Part shown: piece after piece, positions 53,723 through 62,634 of the stretch
Position numbering within the stretch: the stretch's first letter is position 1
Layout: the number at the start of each line of letters is the position of its first letter
From: CSP1-4 sp963777975
Lineage (GTDB): Bacteria; Chloroflexota; Limnocylindria; Limnocylindrales; CSP1-4
Direction: 5' to 3'
Length of the DNA: 64,000 bases
NCBI GenBank assembly: GCA_963777975.1
Contig: CAVZSO010000003.1
Span: forward strand, 1-64,000
The notes under the pieces: generated by a model
Told to the model about the DNA's origin: nothing
The model's input: the letters and a program-made list of their open reading frames with translations, nothing else
The model's database searches: none
Translations under genes and position numbers: made by a program

Positions 53723-53815
53723 CTACCAGCGCCAGCTCTTCGGAGCCACCAGGACGGCGAAGACGAAGAGTGGCGCCAAGCGGTAGAGCAGCGCCTTGAC
53801 CTGATCCCTGTTCAT
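53723..53815 (-). CDS. Micro-protein, 30 residues, single membrane helix
   Basis: ATG at 53813-53815 after GAGG, stop TAG at 53723-53725. The product starts MNRDQVKALLYRLAPLFVFA and ends VLVAPKSWRW: a basic amphipathic start, one hydrophobic segment (APLFVFAVLVAP) and a Trp/Arg tail. A dedicated terminator directly follows, which suggests a real transcription unit. No family recognised; it could be a small membrane regulator or a type I toxin-like peptide, but nothing in the sequence proves either. Confidence 0.5.
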   Translation of the reverse strand: MNRDQVKALLYRLAPLFVFAVLVAPKSWRW

Positions 53816-54012
53816 GTTCTCGACCTCGCATGACACGACGTTGTCATCAGTTCCGCCGGCCCCGGAGACACTGCTCCGACACTGGGAGGTCATCATCGGA
53901 AGCCAGGGCGCCTGGCGAAATAGGAAGGAGGTCCCGGTCCGCCATGGGACCTTCGGCGCCGGCAGCAGCCCGTCACGGGCACTTCGGCAGGCCGCCTCGG
54001 ACGTGCGGCCGG

Positions 54013-54018
54013 TATGCT
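54013..54018 (+). promoter_or_regulatory. -10 box of a leaderless promoter (Nudix gene)
   Basis: TATGCT, six bases (CCGGCG), then the ATG at 54025. Confidence 0.55.
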
Positions 54019-54024
54019 CCGGCG

Positions 54025-54589
54025 ATGTCCGAAGAACGCCTCCACGAGACCATCGTCGAGTCGCGGGTCGTCCACCGCGGCAACTACGTGACCTTCCGCG
54101 TCGACACCGTCGAGGACCCCGATGGCGGCCGCCACGTGCGCGACATCGTCGAGCATCCCGGCGCCGTGGCCGTGGTCGCCTTCGTGGGCGAGGACCTGCT
54201 CCTCGTCCGCCAATACCGGCTGGCCGCGGGTCGGATCCTGCTCGAGATCCCCGCCGGGACGCTCGATCGCCAGGCCGATGGCACCATCGAGGATCCCGCC
54301 GATCGCTGGCCCGCGAGAGCTCGGCGAGGAGACCGGCTACCGCGCCGCGACGTGGCGCCGCCTGGGCATGTTCTGGACGGCGCCTGGCTTCGCCAGCGAG
54401 GCGATGACCCTCTACCTGGCGACGGACCTGTCGCCGATCGATGGCTACGCCGGACCGGAGCCTGATGAGCGGCTCGATCTCGTTCGCATGCCCTGGCAGG
54501 AGGCCATCGCGGCTGCCGAGCGGGGCGACTTCGCGGACGCCAAGACCGTGGCCGGCATCTTGTGGGTCGCCCGCATCCGAGGCGACTGA
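54025..54589 (+). CDS. Nudix hydrolase, ADP-ribose pyrophosphatase type (one frameshift)
   Basis: About 188 residues. The N-terminal strands read VESRVVHRGNYVTFRVDTVE and VVAFVGEDLLLVRQYRLAAG, then EIPAGTLD begins the Nudix box, which is interrupted by an indel near 54305 and completes as RELGEETGYRAATWRRLGMF. YRLAAGRxLLEIPAG is typical of ADP-sugar pyrophosphatases (NudF-like). FWTAPGFASEAMTLYLATDL follows as expected. It cleaves ADP-ribose or a related nucleoside diphosphate sugar. Confidence 0.88.
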
Positions 54590-54605
54590 AATCAGCTGGG
54601 TCGGG

Positions 54606-55142
54606 TCAGGCAGCCTGGCTGGCGTCGGCGGACGGTGCCGTGTCGTCGGGCCGGTCGTAGGGCTCGAACGTCAGCCGGCCGTCGGCGTCTCCGCGCATGC
54701 GCATGAGCTCGAGGCGGTAGTCCTGATACATCTCGTGGCGCAAGGCGACCGCCAGCGTGTGATCCGGTCGGCCAGCCGCGGCCCTCGCCTCGGCGCGGCC
54801 GGTCCAGATGCAGAACGAGAGGCACGAGCCATCGGCCGCTGACGGGCCCTTGAAGTAGTGGATGAAGCCCGGCGCGCCGGCGGCTTCCAAATGGGCAGCC
54901 TCGTCGAAAGCTGTCAGTCGGCTCTCGTCGGCGCCGGCACGGCGCACGGATCGAAAGACCACGAGGTACCACTCCCCGACCCCGAGCTGACGACCGACGG
55001 CCGACCAGTCGAAGGCATCCTCGATGGGCAGCGATCGCGTAGCGATCCGAGATCGGCTGGAGCCGGTCGAGCGCGTCCATCGACCACCGAGCATAGGCAG
55101 TTCGTCCCGATTGTCAACGGGTAAGAAGTACAGTCGCCACAT
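54606..55142 (-). CDS. Conserved hypothetical protein
   Basis: 178 residues starting MWRLYFLPVDNRDELPMLGG. Conserved-looking blocks are GEWYLVVFRSVRRAG, GFIHYFKGPSAADGSCLSFC then IWTGRAEARAAAG, and LRHEMYQDYRLELMRMRG near the C-terminus. The region around residues 23-40 (TRSTGSSRSRIATRS) has poor codon bias, and the other frame there reads MDALDRLQPISDRYA, so two compensating indels are likely. Function unknown. It is convergent with the Nudix gene. Confidence 0.6.
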   Translation of the reverse strand: MWRLYFLPVDNRDELPMLGGRWTRSTGSSRSRIATRSLPIEDAFDWSAVGRQLGVGEWYLVVFRSVRRAGADESRLTAFDEAAHLEAAGAPGFIHYFKGPSAADGSCLSFCIWTGRAEARAAAGRPDHTLAVALRHEMYQDYRLELMRMRGDADGRLTFEPYDRPDDTAPSADASQAA

Positions 55143-55222
55143 CCTGGCATTGCCGACTCCGCCATGCTCAGCCTGCCGAGCATCGGCTCGGGCGGCCGCA
55201 GGATCGAGGTCGCCCGACTCGA

Positions 55223-55990
55223 CTACTCCGCTGCGTGGAGCGACCGGCTCAGCGTGGCGCCTGCGGCGACCACGAGCCCCGACGTCCGCCTCCGCCAGGC
55301 TGCCGACGCCCGGGCCAACGGAGCGATGACCCCGACCGCCGCCACGATGCCGTCGTCCCGCATGACCGGTACCGCGATGCTCACGCTACCCGGGATGAGC
55401 TCGCCTTCGGTCACCGCGATGCCGTCGGCGACGATGGTCGCCAGATCGCCGGCTGGACCCGGGCTCGCGACGTCGTCGGCCTCCGATGATCCTGCCGCCC
55501 GGACTTCGTCCTGGATGTCCGGTGGCGCGAAGGCCAGCAGGACACGCCCCAGGGCGCCGACACCGAGCGGCGCCGAGCTGCCCGTCTCGGGCACCACGCG
55601 GAGCGGATGTCGCGAGGGTTGTTGATGCAGGCAGACCGACGCCAGGCCGACACGCCGGCAGAGGACCGCGGTCTCGCCGGTCTCCGCCGCCAGCATGGCC
55701 AGGATCGGCTCCGCGCGACGGACGAGCTGTTCCGTGCTGACGATGGAGCCGCCACCGACGAGCAGCCGCGGCCCGAGCTGGTAGGCACCGTCGCGGCGAT
55801 CGACGAAGCCGAACTCGGTCAGCGTGCGGAGGTATCGATAGACGGTCGAGAGCGGGGTGTCGAGCAGCGCGGCCAGCTCGTCGGCACGGACCAGGCCGCG
55901 GTCGGCGATGGTCAGGAAGACGCGCAGCCCGCGCGCGAACGAGGTGTCCTCGGGTGCTTCCTCTGGCGGGCGATCTCGGGCGGTGGTCAT
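55223..55990 (-). CDS. IclR family transcriptional regulator
   Basis: 255 residues from the ATG at 55988-55990. The winged helix reads ARGLRVFLTIADRGLVRADE, LAALLDTPLSTVYRYLRTLT then EFGFVDRRDGAYQLGPRLLV. The effector domain has ILAMLAAETGETAVLCRRVG, PLRVVPETGSSAPLGVGALG and GSVSIAVPVMRDDGIVAAVG. IclR proteins respond to small carboxylates or amines. Its position beside the betaine-type importer makes that operon a likely target. Confidence 0.9.
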   Translation of the reverse strand: MTTARDRPPEEAPEDTSFARGLRVFLTIADRGLVRADELAALLDTPLSTVYRYLRTLTEFGFVDRRDGAYQLGPRLLVGGGSIVSTEQLVRRAEPILAMLAAETGETAVLCRRVGLASVCLHQQPSRHPLRVVPETGSSAPLGVGALGRVLLAFAPPDIQDEVRAAGSSEADDVASPGPAGDLATIVADGIAVTEGELIPGSVSIAVPVMRDDGIVAAVGVIAPLARASAAWRRRTSGLVVAAGATLSRSLHAAE

Positions 55991-56062
55991 GCGGCGTCCA
56001 GCGTGGCAGGCGGCGTCAAGGGTCGGAAGGCGCGGAGCGCGCGTCACGGATCGATGGCGTGA

Positions 56063-56092
56063 AGAGACCCGCCCGTCGCCGGGCGGGTCTCT
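56063..56092 (-). terminator. Perfect 13-bp hairpin terminator of the betaine importer operon
   Basis: AGAGACCCGCCCG and CGGGCGGGTCTCT pair perfectly around TCGC. It begins 26 bases after the stop of the binding-protein gene and separates that operon from the IclR gene. Confidence 0.8.
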
Positions 56093-56117
56093 CCGTGATC
56101 GCGAGGACGCGGATGTC

Positions 56118-57062
56118 CTACTTGCTGAGCAGCCCGTTATCCGTCAGCCATTGCTTGGCCACATCGCCGACGTCCTGGTTGTCGACGGCGACCTTGACGC
56201 CGAGGGCGAGGAGCTCCTCGGTCGTCATCTTGGCCGAGACCGCGTCGAGCAGGGCGGCGAACGCGGTGGCGTCGACCTTGGACAGATAGTCCTGTCGGAC
56301 GACCGGCGCGATGTTGTCGGCCGGCTGCGTCTTCTTGTCATCCTCGAGCATCGTGAAGCCGTTGACGAGGATGGCGGGCTGGGTGGAGCAGAGCCAGGCG
56401 AAGTCGACGGCCTTGCCCTTGAGCGCCTCGGCGATCGGGGCGTCGCAGGCGGCGAGCGCCTCGCGCTGCTTGGGCGGATAGGTGATGCCGTACGCCTCGA
56501 GCGCGCCCTTGCACAGCGAGTTGTTGTCACAGTCCGGCGGCAGGCCCCACTTGAGCTGATCCTGGACGGCCGCCAGGTCGCTCATCTTGGCCAGGTTCAG
56601 GCTCGTCGCCGTGTCGGGTCGGACGACGCCCGCGTTCTGATCCTGGGCGGGCGTGATGGCGAGGACGGTGGCCAGCTTGCCGCCGTCGGCGCCCTTGGTG
56701 TCGAGGACGGCCTGCAGGGCCGCCTTGTTGGCCTCGCCGTCGCCCGTGGGCGTGGTCGCTGCCGTGGGGTTGGACTTGTTGTAGTAGCCGAGGCCGGAGC
56801 CGACGTACTCGGGCACCAGGTCGACCTGACCCTGCTCGAAGGCCGGTTGGCGCTCGAGGCGCGAGCCGAGGCCGAGATTCCGGGTCACCTTGTAGCCCGC
56901 GTTCTCGAGGACCTGGGCGTACATCTCGGCCATCAGCTTCGACTCGTAGAAGTTGTCCGAGCCGATCTTGATGTCGGCCTTGCTGCTGCCGCCGATGCTT
57001 CCGCAGGCGGCCAGGAGGATCGCCATCGTGGACAGGACGGCGATCAGGCGGGTCTTCCGCAC
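56118..57062 (-). CDS. Glycine betaine/choline-type ABC transporter substrate-binding lipoprotein
   Basis: 314 residues from a GTG with AAAGGAG upstream. Leader MRKTRLIAVLSTMAILLAAC has the lipid cysteine at residue 20. KIGSDNFYESKLMAEMYAQV, LGLGSRLERQPAFEQGQVDL then VPEYVGSGLGYY are the OpuAC/OsmF family signature. An insertion with a CDNNSLC cysteine pair is unusual. It captures a quaternary amine outside the cell for the two permeases and ATPase upstream. Gene order is ATPase, permease, permease, binding protein. Confidence 0.9.
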   Translation of the reverse strand: MRKTRLIAVLSTMAILLAACGSIGGSSKADIKIGSDNFYESKLMAEMYAQVLENAGYKVTRNLGLGSRLERQPAFEQGQVDLVPEYVGSGLGYYNKSNPTAATTPTGDGEANKAALQAVLDTKGADGGKLATVLAITPAQDQNAGVVRPDTATSLNLAKMSDLAAVQDQLKWGLPPDCDNNSLCKGALEAYGITYPPKQREALAACDAPIAEALKGKAVDFAWLCSTQPAILVNGFTMLEDDKKTQPADNIAPVVRQDYLSKVDATAFAALLDAVSAKMTTEELLALGVKVAVDNQDVGDVAKQWLTDNGLLSK

Positions 57063-57216
57063 GTTCGGGACTCCTTTCAGGATCGCCGTCGGCGATCGGT
57101 GGGCACCCGGTCCTCCTCCGCTGACCGGTCGGCGTACCTTACCTCAGGGCGGCGTCGCGCTCCCGCGGCAGGTCGGCCTACCTTATCGCAGACGCCTCGG
57201 CGGTCGAGCCAGGTGC

Positions 57217-57981
57217 TCAGGATCCGGCAGCACCGACCTCGAGCAACGGATCGATGGCCTCGGTCATCGATCGGCTGCCTTCGACCTTCTGGCGAAGCGC
57301 CTTGGGCGTCAGCGCGCGCTGGACGAGCGCGAGGATGGCATCGACGCCGAGGGCCAGCACGGCGACGAGGATGGCGCCGGCGAAGATCTGCGGCGGCTCG
57401 CCGCGGGCGAGGCCGTCGATGATGAACCGGCCCAGGCCACCGTACGAGAGGACGGCGCCGATGGTCGCCGTCGCGATGACCTGCAGCGTCGCGGTGCGGA
57501 AGCCACCGACGATGACGGCGATCGAGAGCGGCAGCTCCAGGCGTCGGAGGATCTGCCGGCCGGTCATGCCCATGCCGCGACCGGCCTCGATCAGGTCGCG
57601 GTCCACGGCCCGCAGGCCCGCGTACGCGGCAACGAGGATGGGCGGGATGCCGAGCAGGAGCATGGCCAGGAAGATGGGGATCAAGCGCAGACCGACCTGG
57701 GGCGAGTAGCCGAAGAACGGCGCAAGGGCCAGCGAGACCGGCAGGATGGCGACCATCAGCGCGAAGGACGGCACGGCCCGACCGATGTTGGCGGTGTTGA
57801 CAGCCAGGCCCACCAGGCGCCCGGTGTGGCCGATGTAGAGCCCGATGGGCAGGCCGATGAGCCCTGCGACGACCACCGCCAGGCCGGCGATGAAGAGGTG
57901 CTCCACGAGGCGGTTGGGCACCCCGGTCTCGCCCTGCCAGTTGGCCGGGTCGAGGAACCAGGCAGCGATCTGCCCGATCAC
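57217..57981 (-). CDS. Betaine-type ABC transporter permease (second copy)
   Basis: 254 residues, five to six helices. GTG start overlaps the upstream permease stop as GTGA (57978-57981). IGLPIGLYIGHTGRLVGLAV, NIGRAVPSFALMVAILPVSL, IPPILVAAYAGLRAVDRDLI then EAGRGMGMTGRQILRRLELP (EAA loop) and ATATIGAVLSYGGLGRFIID are diagnostic of the OpuCB/OpuCD family. Followed after about 150 bases by the binding protein. Confidence 0.92.
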   Translation of the reverse strand: MIGQIAAWFLDPANWQGETGVPNRLVEHLFIAGLAVVVAGLIGLPIGLYIGHTGRLVGLAVNTANIGRAVPSFALMVAILPVSLALAPFFGYSPQVGLRLIPIFLAMLLLGIPPILVAAYAGLRAVDRDLIEAGRGMGMTGRQILRRLELPLSIAVIVGGFRTATLQVIATATIGAVLSYGGLGRFIIDGLARGEPPQIFAGAILVAVLALGVDAILALVQRALTPKALRQKVEGSRSMTEAIDPLLEVGAAGS

Positions 57982-58652
57982 TCGCGCGCCTCCCGGGCTC
58001 GGACCCAGGGGGTCAGTCGGCGCTCGAGGCGGACGATGAGGATGTCGAAGGTGAATGCGAGCGCGACCGAGAGCACGGCGCCGACGTAGATCTTGGTCGG
58101 GAAGAAGGTCTGCAGCCCCTCGGTCAGGAACTGGCCCAGGCCGCCGAACGACTCCCCGAGGATGGCCGCCACGGTCGCCAGGCCGACCGTCGTCACGGTC
58201 GCCAGCCGGAGCCCGGTCATCATCAACGGGATGGCCAGCGGCAGCTCGACCGCGCGCAGGCGCTGTCGGTCGGTGTAGCCCATGCCCGTCGCGGCCTCGA
58301 TCGCGTCCGGCGGCACGGCCTGCAGGCCGGAGACGTTGTTGCGCACCAGGATGAGCAGGGTGTAGGTGGTCAGCGGGATGATCGCCGTCAGCAGCGAGAG
58401 CCCGAAGATCGGCCGCACGATGGCGAAGGCCGCGATGCTCGGGATCGTGTAGAGCAACCCGTTGACGGCGGTGATCGGCCCATAGACCGACGGCCGGCGG
58501 ACGGACCAGATGGCCAGCAGCGACCGCGATGACCATGCCCGACCGCGACCGGGATGACGGTCAGCTCGATGTGCTGGAGCAACCGCATCGGCGATGTCGT
58601 CGAGATGCGTGAAGATCCAGTCCCAGTCGATGAATTGCTCGCGCGGGTCCAT
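57978..58652 (-). CDS. Betaine-type ABC transporter permease (first copy, N-terminal frameshifts)
   Basis: About 225 residues. MDPREQFIDWDWIFTHLDDI starts at 58650-58652. Between about 58595 and 58515 the frame changes two or three times (LLQHIELTVIPVAVG belongs here). From LLAIWSVRRPSVYGPITAVN it is continuous: YTIPSIAAFAIVRPIFGLSL, VPPDAIEAATGMGYTDRQRL (EAA loop) and TVAAILGESFGGLGQFLTEG. Pairs with the second permease. Confidence 0.85.
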   Translation of the reverse strand: MDPREQFIDWDWIFTHLDDIADAVAPAHRADRHPGRGRAWSSRSLLAIWSVRRPSVYGPITAVNGLLYTIPSIAAFAIVRPIFGLSLLTAIIPLTTYTLLILVRNNVSGLQAVPPDAIEAATGMGYTDRQRLRAVELPLAIPLMMTGLRLATVTTVGLATVAAILGESFGGLGQFLTEGLQTFFPTKIYVGAVLSVALAFTFDILIVRLERRLTPWVRAREARE

Positions 58653-58692
58653 GGCCGTGCTCAGGCCCCGTGCGGCGGAGATCTCGGCAGGT

Positions 58693-59937
58693 TCAGCGTC
58701 GGACGCGACGGCCGCGTCGGCCGCCTCGGCCTCGTCGGCGAGCGTCGCCGAAGATGCCGAACGAGCGGCCGTGCTCGCCCTCGCGCATCAGGCGGGCCAC
58801 CCGATCGACGGTCATGATGCCCTGCACGGCGCCGGTGCGATCGACGACGACGGCCGCCTGGACGTCGGCGTCGAGCATCATCGAGAGCGCGTCCTTGAGC
58901 GTCGTGCGCCGATTGACGAGCGGCGAGACAGGGTTGGCCATCGCGACGTCGAGGGTGCCGCTGGCCGGGATGTCGTCTCCGCTCACCCAGCCGATGGGCT
59001 GGTTCGCCTGATCGACCAGGAGCAGGTAGCCGAAGGGATCGGCCTGCGCCCGGCGCCGGGCCTCGGCCGCGTCGTCGCCAGGGTGGCCGACGGTCGGCTG
59101 GACGAGCTCGAGGTCGCCGACGCGGTTGAGCGCCAGGCGCTTCAGGCCGCGATCCTCACCCACGAACCGGGCCACGAACTCGGAGGCCGGATTCGACAGG
59201 ATGTCCGCCGGGGTGCCGAACTGCGCCAGGATGCCGCCGTCCTGGAAGACGGCCACCAGGTCGCCCATCTTGATGGCCTCATCGATGTCGTGGGTCACGA
59301 ACAGGATGGTCTTGGCGAGCTCTTCCTGAAGGCGCAGGAACTCGTTCTGGAGCCGCTCGCGGACGATGGGATCGACGGCGCCGAACGGCTCGTCCATGAG
59401 CATGATCGGGGGGTCGACGGCCAGGGCCCGCGCGACACCGACACGCTGACGCTCGCCGCCCGAGAGCTGGCTCGGATAGCGATCGCGGTACTTGTCGGGC
59501 GCCAATCCGACGAGGCCGAGCAGCTCGTCGGATCGCGCCGTCTGGCGCTCCTTGGTCCAGCCCAGCAGCCGCGGCACGGTGGCCACGTTCTCGCCGATCG
59601 TCTGGTGCGGGAAGAGCCCGACCTGCTGGATGACGTAGCCGATGCTGCGGCGCAGGTCGGTCACGTCGCGCGTGGCGGCGTCCACGCCGTCGATGAGGAT
59701 GCGGCCGCTGGTCGGCTCGATGATCCGGTTGACCATCTTGAGCGAGGTCGTCTTGCCGCAGCCGGAGGGCCCGACGAAGACGCAGATCTTGCCGGCCGGC
59801 ACGACCAGCGAGAGGTCGTTGACGGCGCCCGGCGTCGGGGCCGGCGGCTTGCCCTTGGTCGGCTTCGGCGCGTCGTAGTGCTTGGTGACGTGCTCGAACT
59901 CGACGACGGCGGCGCGGTGGGCGGGCTGGTCGGCCAT
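58693..59937 (-). CDS. Betaine/quaternary-amine ABC transporter ATP-binding protein with CBS domains
   Basis: 414 residues from the ATG at 59935-59937 with AGGAG upstream. Walker A is GPSGCGKTTSLKMVNRIIEP, GYVIQQVGLFPHQTIGENVA is the family Q-loop, the signature is LSGGERQRVGVARAL, Walker B IMLMDEPFGAVDPI. A C-terminal tandem CBS pair (QPIGWVSGDDI, ADVQAAVVVDRTGAVQGIMT) senses ionic strength or nucleotide in OpuCA relatives. The last 30 residues are basic and low-complexity; an alternative frame is acidic, so the true C-terminus may differ by an indel. Confidence 0.92.
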   Translation of the reverse strand: MADQPAHRAAVVEFEHVTKHYDAPKPTKGKPPAPTPGAVNDLSLVVPAGKICVFVGPSGCGKTTSLKMVNRIIEPTSGRILIDGVDAATRDVTDLRRSIGYVIQQVGLFPHQTIGENVATVPRLLGWTKERQTARSDELLGLVGLAPDKYRDRYPSQLSGGERQRVGVARALAVDPPIMLMDEPFGAVDPIVRERLQNEFLRLQEELAKTILFVTHDIDEAIKMGDLVAVFQDGGILAQFGTPADILSNPASEFVARFVGEDRGLKRLALNRVGDLELVQPTVGHPGDDAAEARRRAQADPFGYLLLVDQANQPIGWVSGDDIPASGTLDVAMANPVSPLVNRRTTLKDALSMMLDADVQAAVVVDRTGAVQGIMTVDRVARLMREGEHGRSFGIFGDARRRGRGGRRGRRVRR

Positions 59938-60012
59938 CGACAGCGGGCTCCTGCGGGATCGGGTCGGGCGAATGTACCGCACGCGACCTCGTCGGCGATA
60001 CTGGCGCGGTCG
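59938..60012. promoter_or_regulatory. Divergent promoter region, importer versus catabolic genes
   Basis: 75 bases separate two divergent operons. On the minus strand TACATT (about 59969-59974) could be the importer -10 box. On the plus strand GATACT ends ten bases before the ATG at 60013. A regulator bound here could control uptake and breakdown together. Confidence 0.4.
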
Positions 60013-61122
60013 ATGAAGATCAGCGCCATCCGACTGCAGCGCCTGCGGGTGCCCCTCGAGCCGCCCTTCCCAGCCGCCTGGGATCCCGTGCCGCGGACGA
60101 GCTTCGCCGTGACGCTCGTGCGGGTCGAGACCGACGAGGGCGTGGTCGGTGTCGGATCGGGCGACACGATGGATGGCTTCGAGGCCTTCGAGCACCTCTT
60201 CCTGGACCAGGATCCGCTGGCCATCGCGCGCCATGTGCGCGTCATCGAGACGATCGACTTCCATGCCGGCCGCTTCTGGCCGCTGGAGGTCGCGCTGTGG
60301 GACATCGCCGGCCAGGTCGCCGGCCTGCCGGTGGCCACGCTCTTCGGCGGCGCCATCGACGCTATCCCGGCCTATGCCTCGTGCGGCGTGCTGCGGCCGG
60401 CATCCGAGCGCGCCGAGGCCGCGCTGCGACTCCGTGAAGAGGGCTTCCGCGCGGTCAAGATCCGCATCGATCCGCGCCACCTCGAGGAGGGCCTGGCGGC
60501 CGTCGTGGCGACCCGCGCGGCGGTCGGCGAGACGATGGCCATCATGGTCGACCTCAACCAGGGCTGGCGGATGGCCGGTGACACGAGCGCGTCGCTCGAC
60601 CCGGTCGCCGCCAGACGGATCGCCACCCTGCTGGCCGAGCACGGCGTGCTGTGGGTCGAGGAGCCGCTGCTGGGCACGGACCTGCGCGGGCTGGCCGCCC
60701 TGCGCGCGACCGCACCCTGGATCCGCGTCGCCGGCGGCGAGATGACGCGGACCTTCGCCGAGTCGCTGGCGGCGCTCGATGCGGACGCCTTCGACGTCTA
60801 TCAGCCCGATGCCGTCCTGGCGGCAGGCATGCTCCGCACGCGCACGGTGGGTGAGCTGGCCCTGGCCCGCAATCGCTGGTTCACGCCGCACACCTGGACG
60901 AACGGGATCGGGTTGCTGGCCAATCTCCACGTCGCGGCCGGCGTCGGCGGCGGCCCCTTCATCGAGTTCCCCTACGATCCGCCCGACTGGACGCCCGAGC
61001 GTCGGGACGCCTTCCTGGCCGAGCCCATCCGACCCGATAGCGAAGGGCTGCTCCACGTCCCGGCTCATCCTGGCATCGGCGCGGTCCTCGATGAGGCGGC
61101 CATCACGAGGTACGCAGCGTGA
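60013..61122 (+). CDS. Enolase superfamily (mandelate racemase/muconate lactonizing) protein
   Basis: 369 residues. The capping domain has FAVTLVRVETDEGVVGVGSG and LEVALWDIAGQVAGLPVATL. The barrel shows FRAVKIRIDPRHLEEGLAAV (lysine pair), metal ligands in MAIMVDLNQGWRM, LWVEEPLLGTD and IRVAGGEMTRTF, and a C-terminal WFTPHTWTNGIGLL with the general-base histidine of the MR type. It abstracts a proton alpha to a carboxylate; the substrate is likely a hydroxy acid or betaine-like acid. The stop overlaps the next gene's GTG (GTGA, 61119-61122). Confidence 0.88.
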   Translation: MKISAIRLQRLRVPLEPPFPAAWDPVPRTSFAVTLVRVETDEGVVGVGSGDTMDGFEAFEHLFLDQDPLAIARHVRVIETIDFHAGRFWPLEVALWDIAGQVAGLPVATLFGGAIDAIPAYASCGVLRPASERAEAALRLREEGFRAVKIRIDPRHLEEGLAAVVATRAAVGETMAIMVDLNQGWRMAGDTSASLDPVAARRIATLLAEHGVLWVEEPLLGTDLRGLAALRATAPWIRVAGGEMTRTFAESLAALDADAFDVYQPDAVLAAGMLRTRTVGELALARNRWFTPHTWTNGIGLLANLHVAAGVGGGPFIEFPYDPPDWTPERRDAFLAEPIRPDSEGLLHVPAHPGIGAVLDEAAITRYAA

Positions 61123-62627
61123 CGACGCAGGCGCTCACGGCCAGCGACTGGATCGCGCGGGCGGCCGCCGTCAACCCGGCCGCCGACATGTTCATCGATG
61201 GTCGTCAGCAGCCGGCCGCCAGCGGCCAGACCTACGCAGACATCGCCGGTCGTGACGGCTCGGTCATCGGGCAGGTCGCCGAGGGCGGTCTCGAGGATGT
61301 CGATCGAGCGGTCCGTGCGGCACGAACGGCATTCGACGACGGCCGCTGGTCGGATCAGACGCCTGACGAGCGGAAGGTCGTCATGCTCCGCCTGGCCGAC
61401 CTGATCCGCGAGCATCTCGACGAGCTGGCCCTGCTCGAGGCGCTCGACGGCGGCAAGCCGATCCGCGACACGCTCACCGTCGACGTGCCCTCGGCGGCGA
61501 CGACCTTCCAGTGGTTCGCCGAGTGCATCGACAAGGTCTACGGCCAGGTCGGGCCGACCGGACCGGGCGCCCTGTCGCTGGTCACCCGCGAGCCGATCGG
61601 CGTGGTCGCCGCCATCGTGCCCTGGAACTACCCGCTCATCATCACCGCCTGGAAGGTCGGCGCAGCCCTGGCGACGGGCAACAGCGTCGTCTTGAAGCCC
61701 GCCTCGCAGACGCCGCTGACGGCCCTCCGCCTGGCCGAGCTGGCCATCGAGGCCGGGCTGCCGGAAGGCGTCCTCAACGTCGTCACGGGACCCGGCGCGG
61801 TGGTCGGATCCGCCCTGGCGCGGCATCCAGGCGTCGACAAGGTCGCGTTCACCGGGTCGACGGAGGTCGCCCGCTCCCTGATGCGCGACATCGGCGAGAC
61901 CGACATCAAGGTCATCACCCTCGAGCTCGGCGGCAAGAGCCCGCAGGTCGTGCTGGCCGACTGTGGCGACCTCGAGGTGGCGGCCTCGGCCATCGCGCTC
62001 GGCATCTTCTACAACAGCGGCCAGACCTGCAACGCCGGCTCGCGACTGGTCGTCCATCGCAGCGTCCGCGAGGAGCTCGTCGAGCGCATCGCCGCGCTCG
62101 GCCGCGAGATGGCACCCGGCGAGCCGCTCGATCCCGAGACCCGCCTGGGCGCCATGATCGATGCCCGGCAGCTCGACAAGGTCCTCGGCTACGTCGACCT
62201 CGGCGTGCGCGAGGGGGCGAGGATCGCCAGCGGCGGGCAACAGGTCCGGACCGAGACCGGTGGCTTCTACATCGAGCCGACGGTCCTCGACGGCGTCGAC
62301 AACCGTTGGCGCGTGGCCCGCGAGGAGATCTTCGGGCCCGTGCTGACCGTGACCGAGTTCGAGGACGAGGCGGACGCACTGGCCATCGCCAATGACACGC
62401 CCTATGGACTGGCGGCCGGGATCTGGACGCGCGACCTCAACCGGGCGCATCGGCTCGCGCGCGCCATCCGGGCCGGGGTGGTCTGGGTCAACACCTTCGA
62501 CACCAGCGACATCACGGTCCCCTTCGGCGGCTATAAGCAGTCGGGCTTCGGGCGCGACCAGTCGATCCACGCGCTCGATGGCTACACCCAGCTCAAGACG
62601 ACCTGGTTCGACCTCTCCGAGGGATGA
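61119..62627 (+). CDS. Aldehyde dehydrogenase, betaine-aldehyde/aminoaldehyde type
   Basis: 502 residues from a GTG coupled to the enolase-family gene. It has FIDGRQQPAASGQTYADIAG, PIGVVAAIVPWNYPLIITAW then KVGAALATGNSVVLKPASQT, FTGSTEVA, the base in LELGGKSPQVVL and the nucleophile in YNSGQTCNAGSRLVVH, with EEIFGPVLTV and PFGGYKQSGFGRD at the end. The sequence fits the betaine-aldehyde and gamma-aminobutyraldehyde group. With the quaternary-amine importer beside it, oxidation of an aminoaldehyde intermediate is likely. Confidence 0.92.
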   Translation: MTTQALTASDWIARAAAVNPAADMFIDGRQQPAASGQTYADIAGRDGSVIGQVAEGGLEDVDRAVRAARTAFDDGRWSDQTPDERKVVMLRLADLIREHLDELALLEALDGGKPIRDTLTVDVPSAATTFQWFAECIDKVYGQVGPTGPGALSLVTREPIGVVAAIVPWNYPLIITAWKVGAALATGNSVVLKPASQTPLTALRLAELAIEAGLPEGVLNVVTGPGAVVGSALARHPGVDKVAFTGSTEVARSLMRDIGETDIKVITLELGGKSPQVVLADCGDLEVAASAIALGIFYNSGQTCNAGSRLVVHRSVREELVERIAALGREMAPGEPLDPETRLGAMIDARQLDKVLGYVDLGVREGARIASGGQQVRTETGGFYIEPTVLDGVDNRWRVAREEIFGPVLTVTEFEDEADALAIANDTPYGLAAGIWTRDLNRAHRLARAIRAGVVWVNTFDTSDITVPFGGYKQSGFGRDQSIHALDGYTQLKTTWFDLSEG

Positions 62628-62634
62628 GCCGACG

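Noticed and set aside
59938..60012. A riboswitch or other structured RNA before the importer or catabolic genes
   Set aside because: Only 75 bases separate the two starts, and no conserved riboswitch fold is seen.
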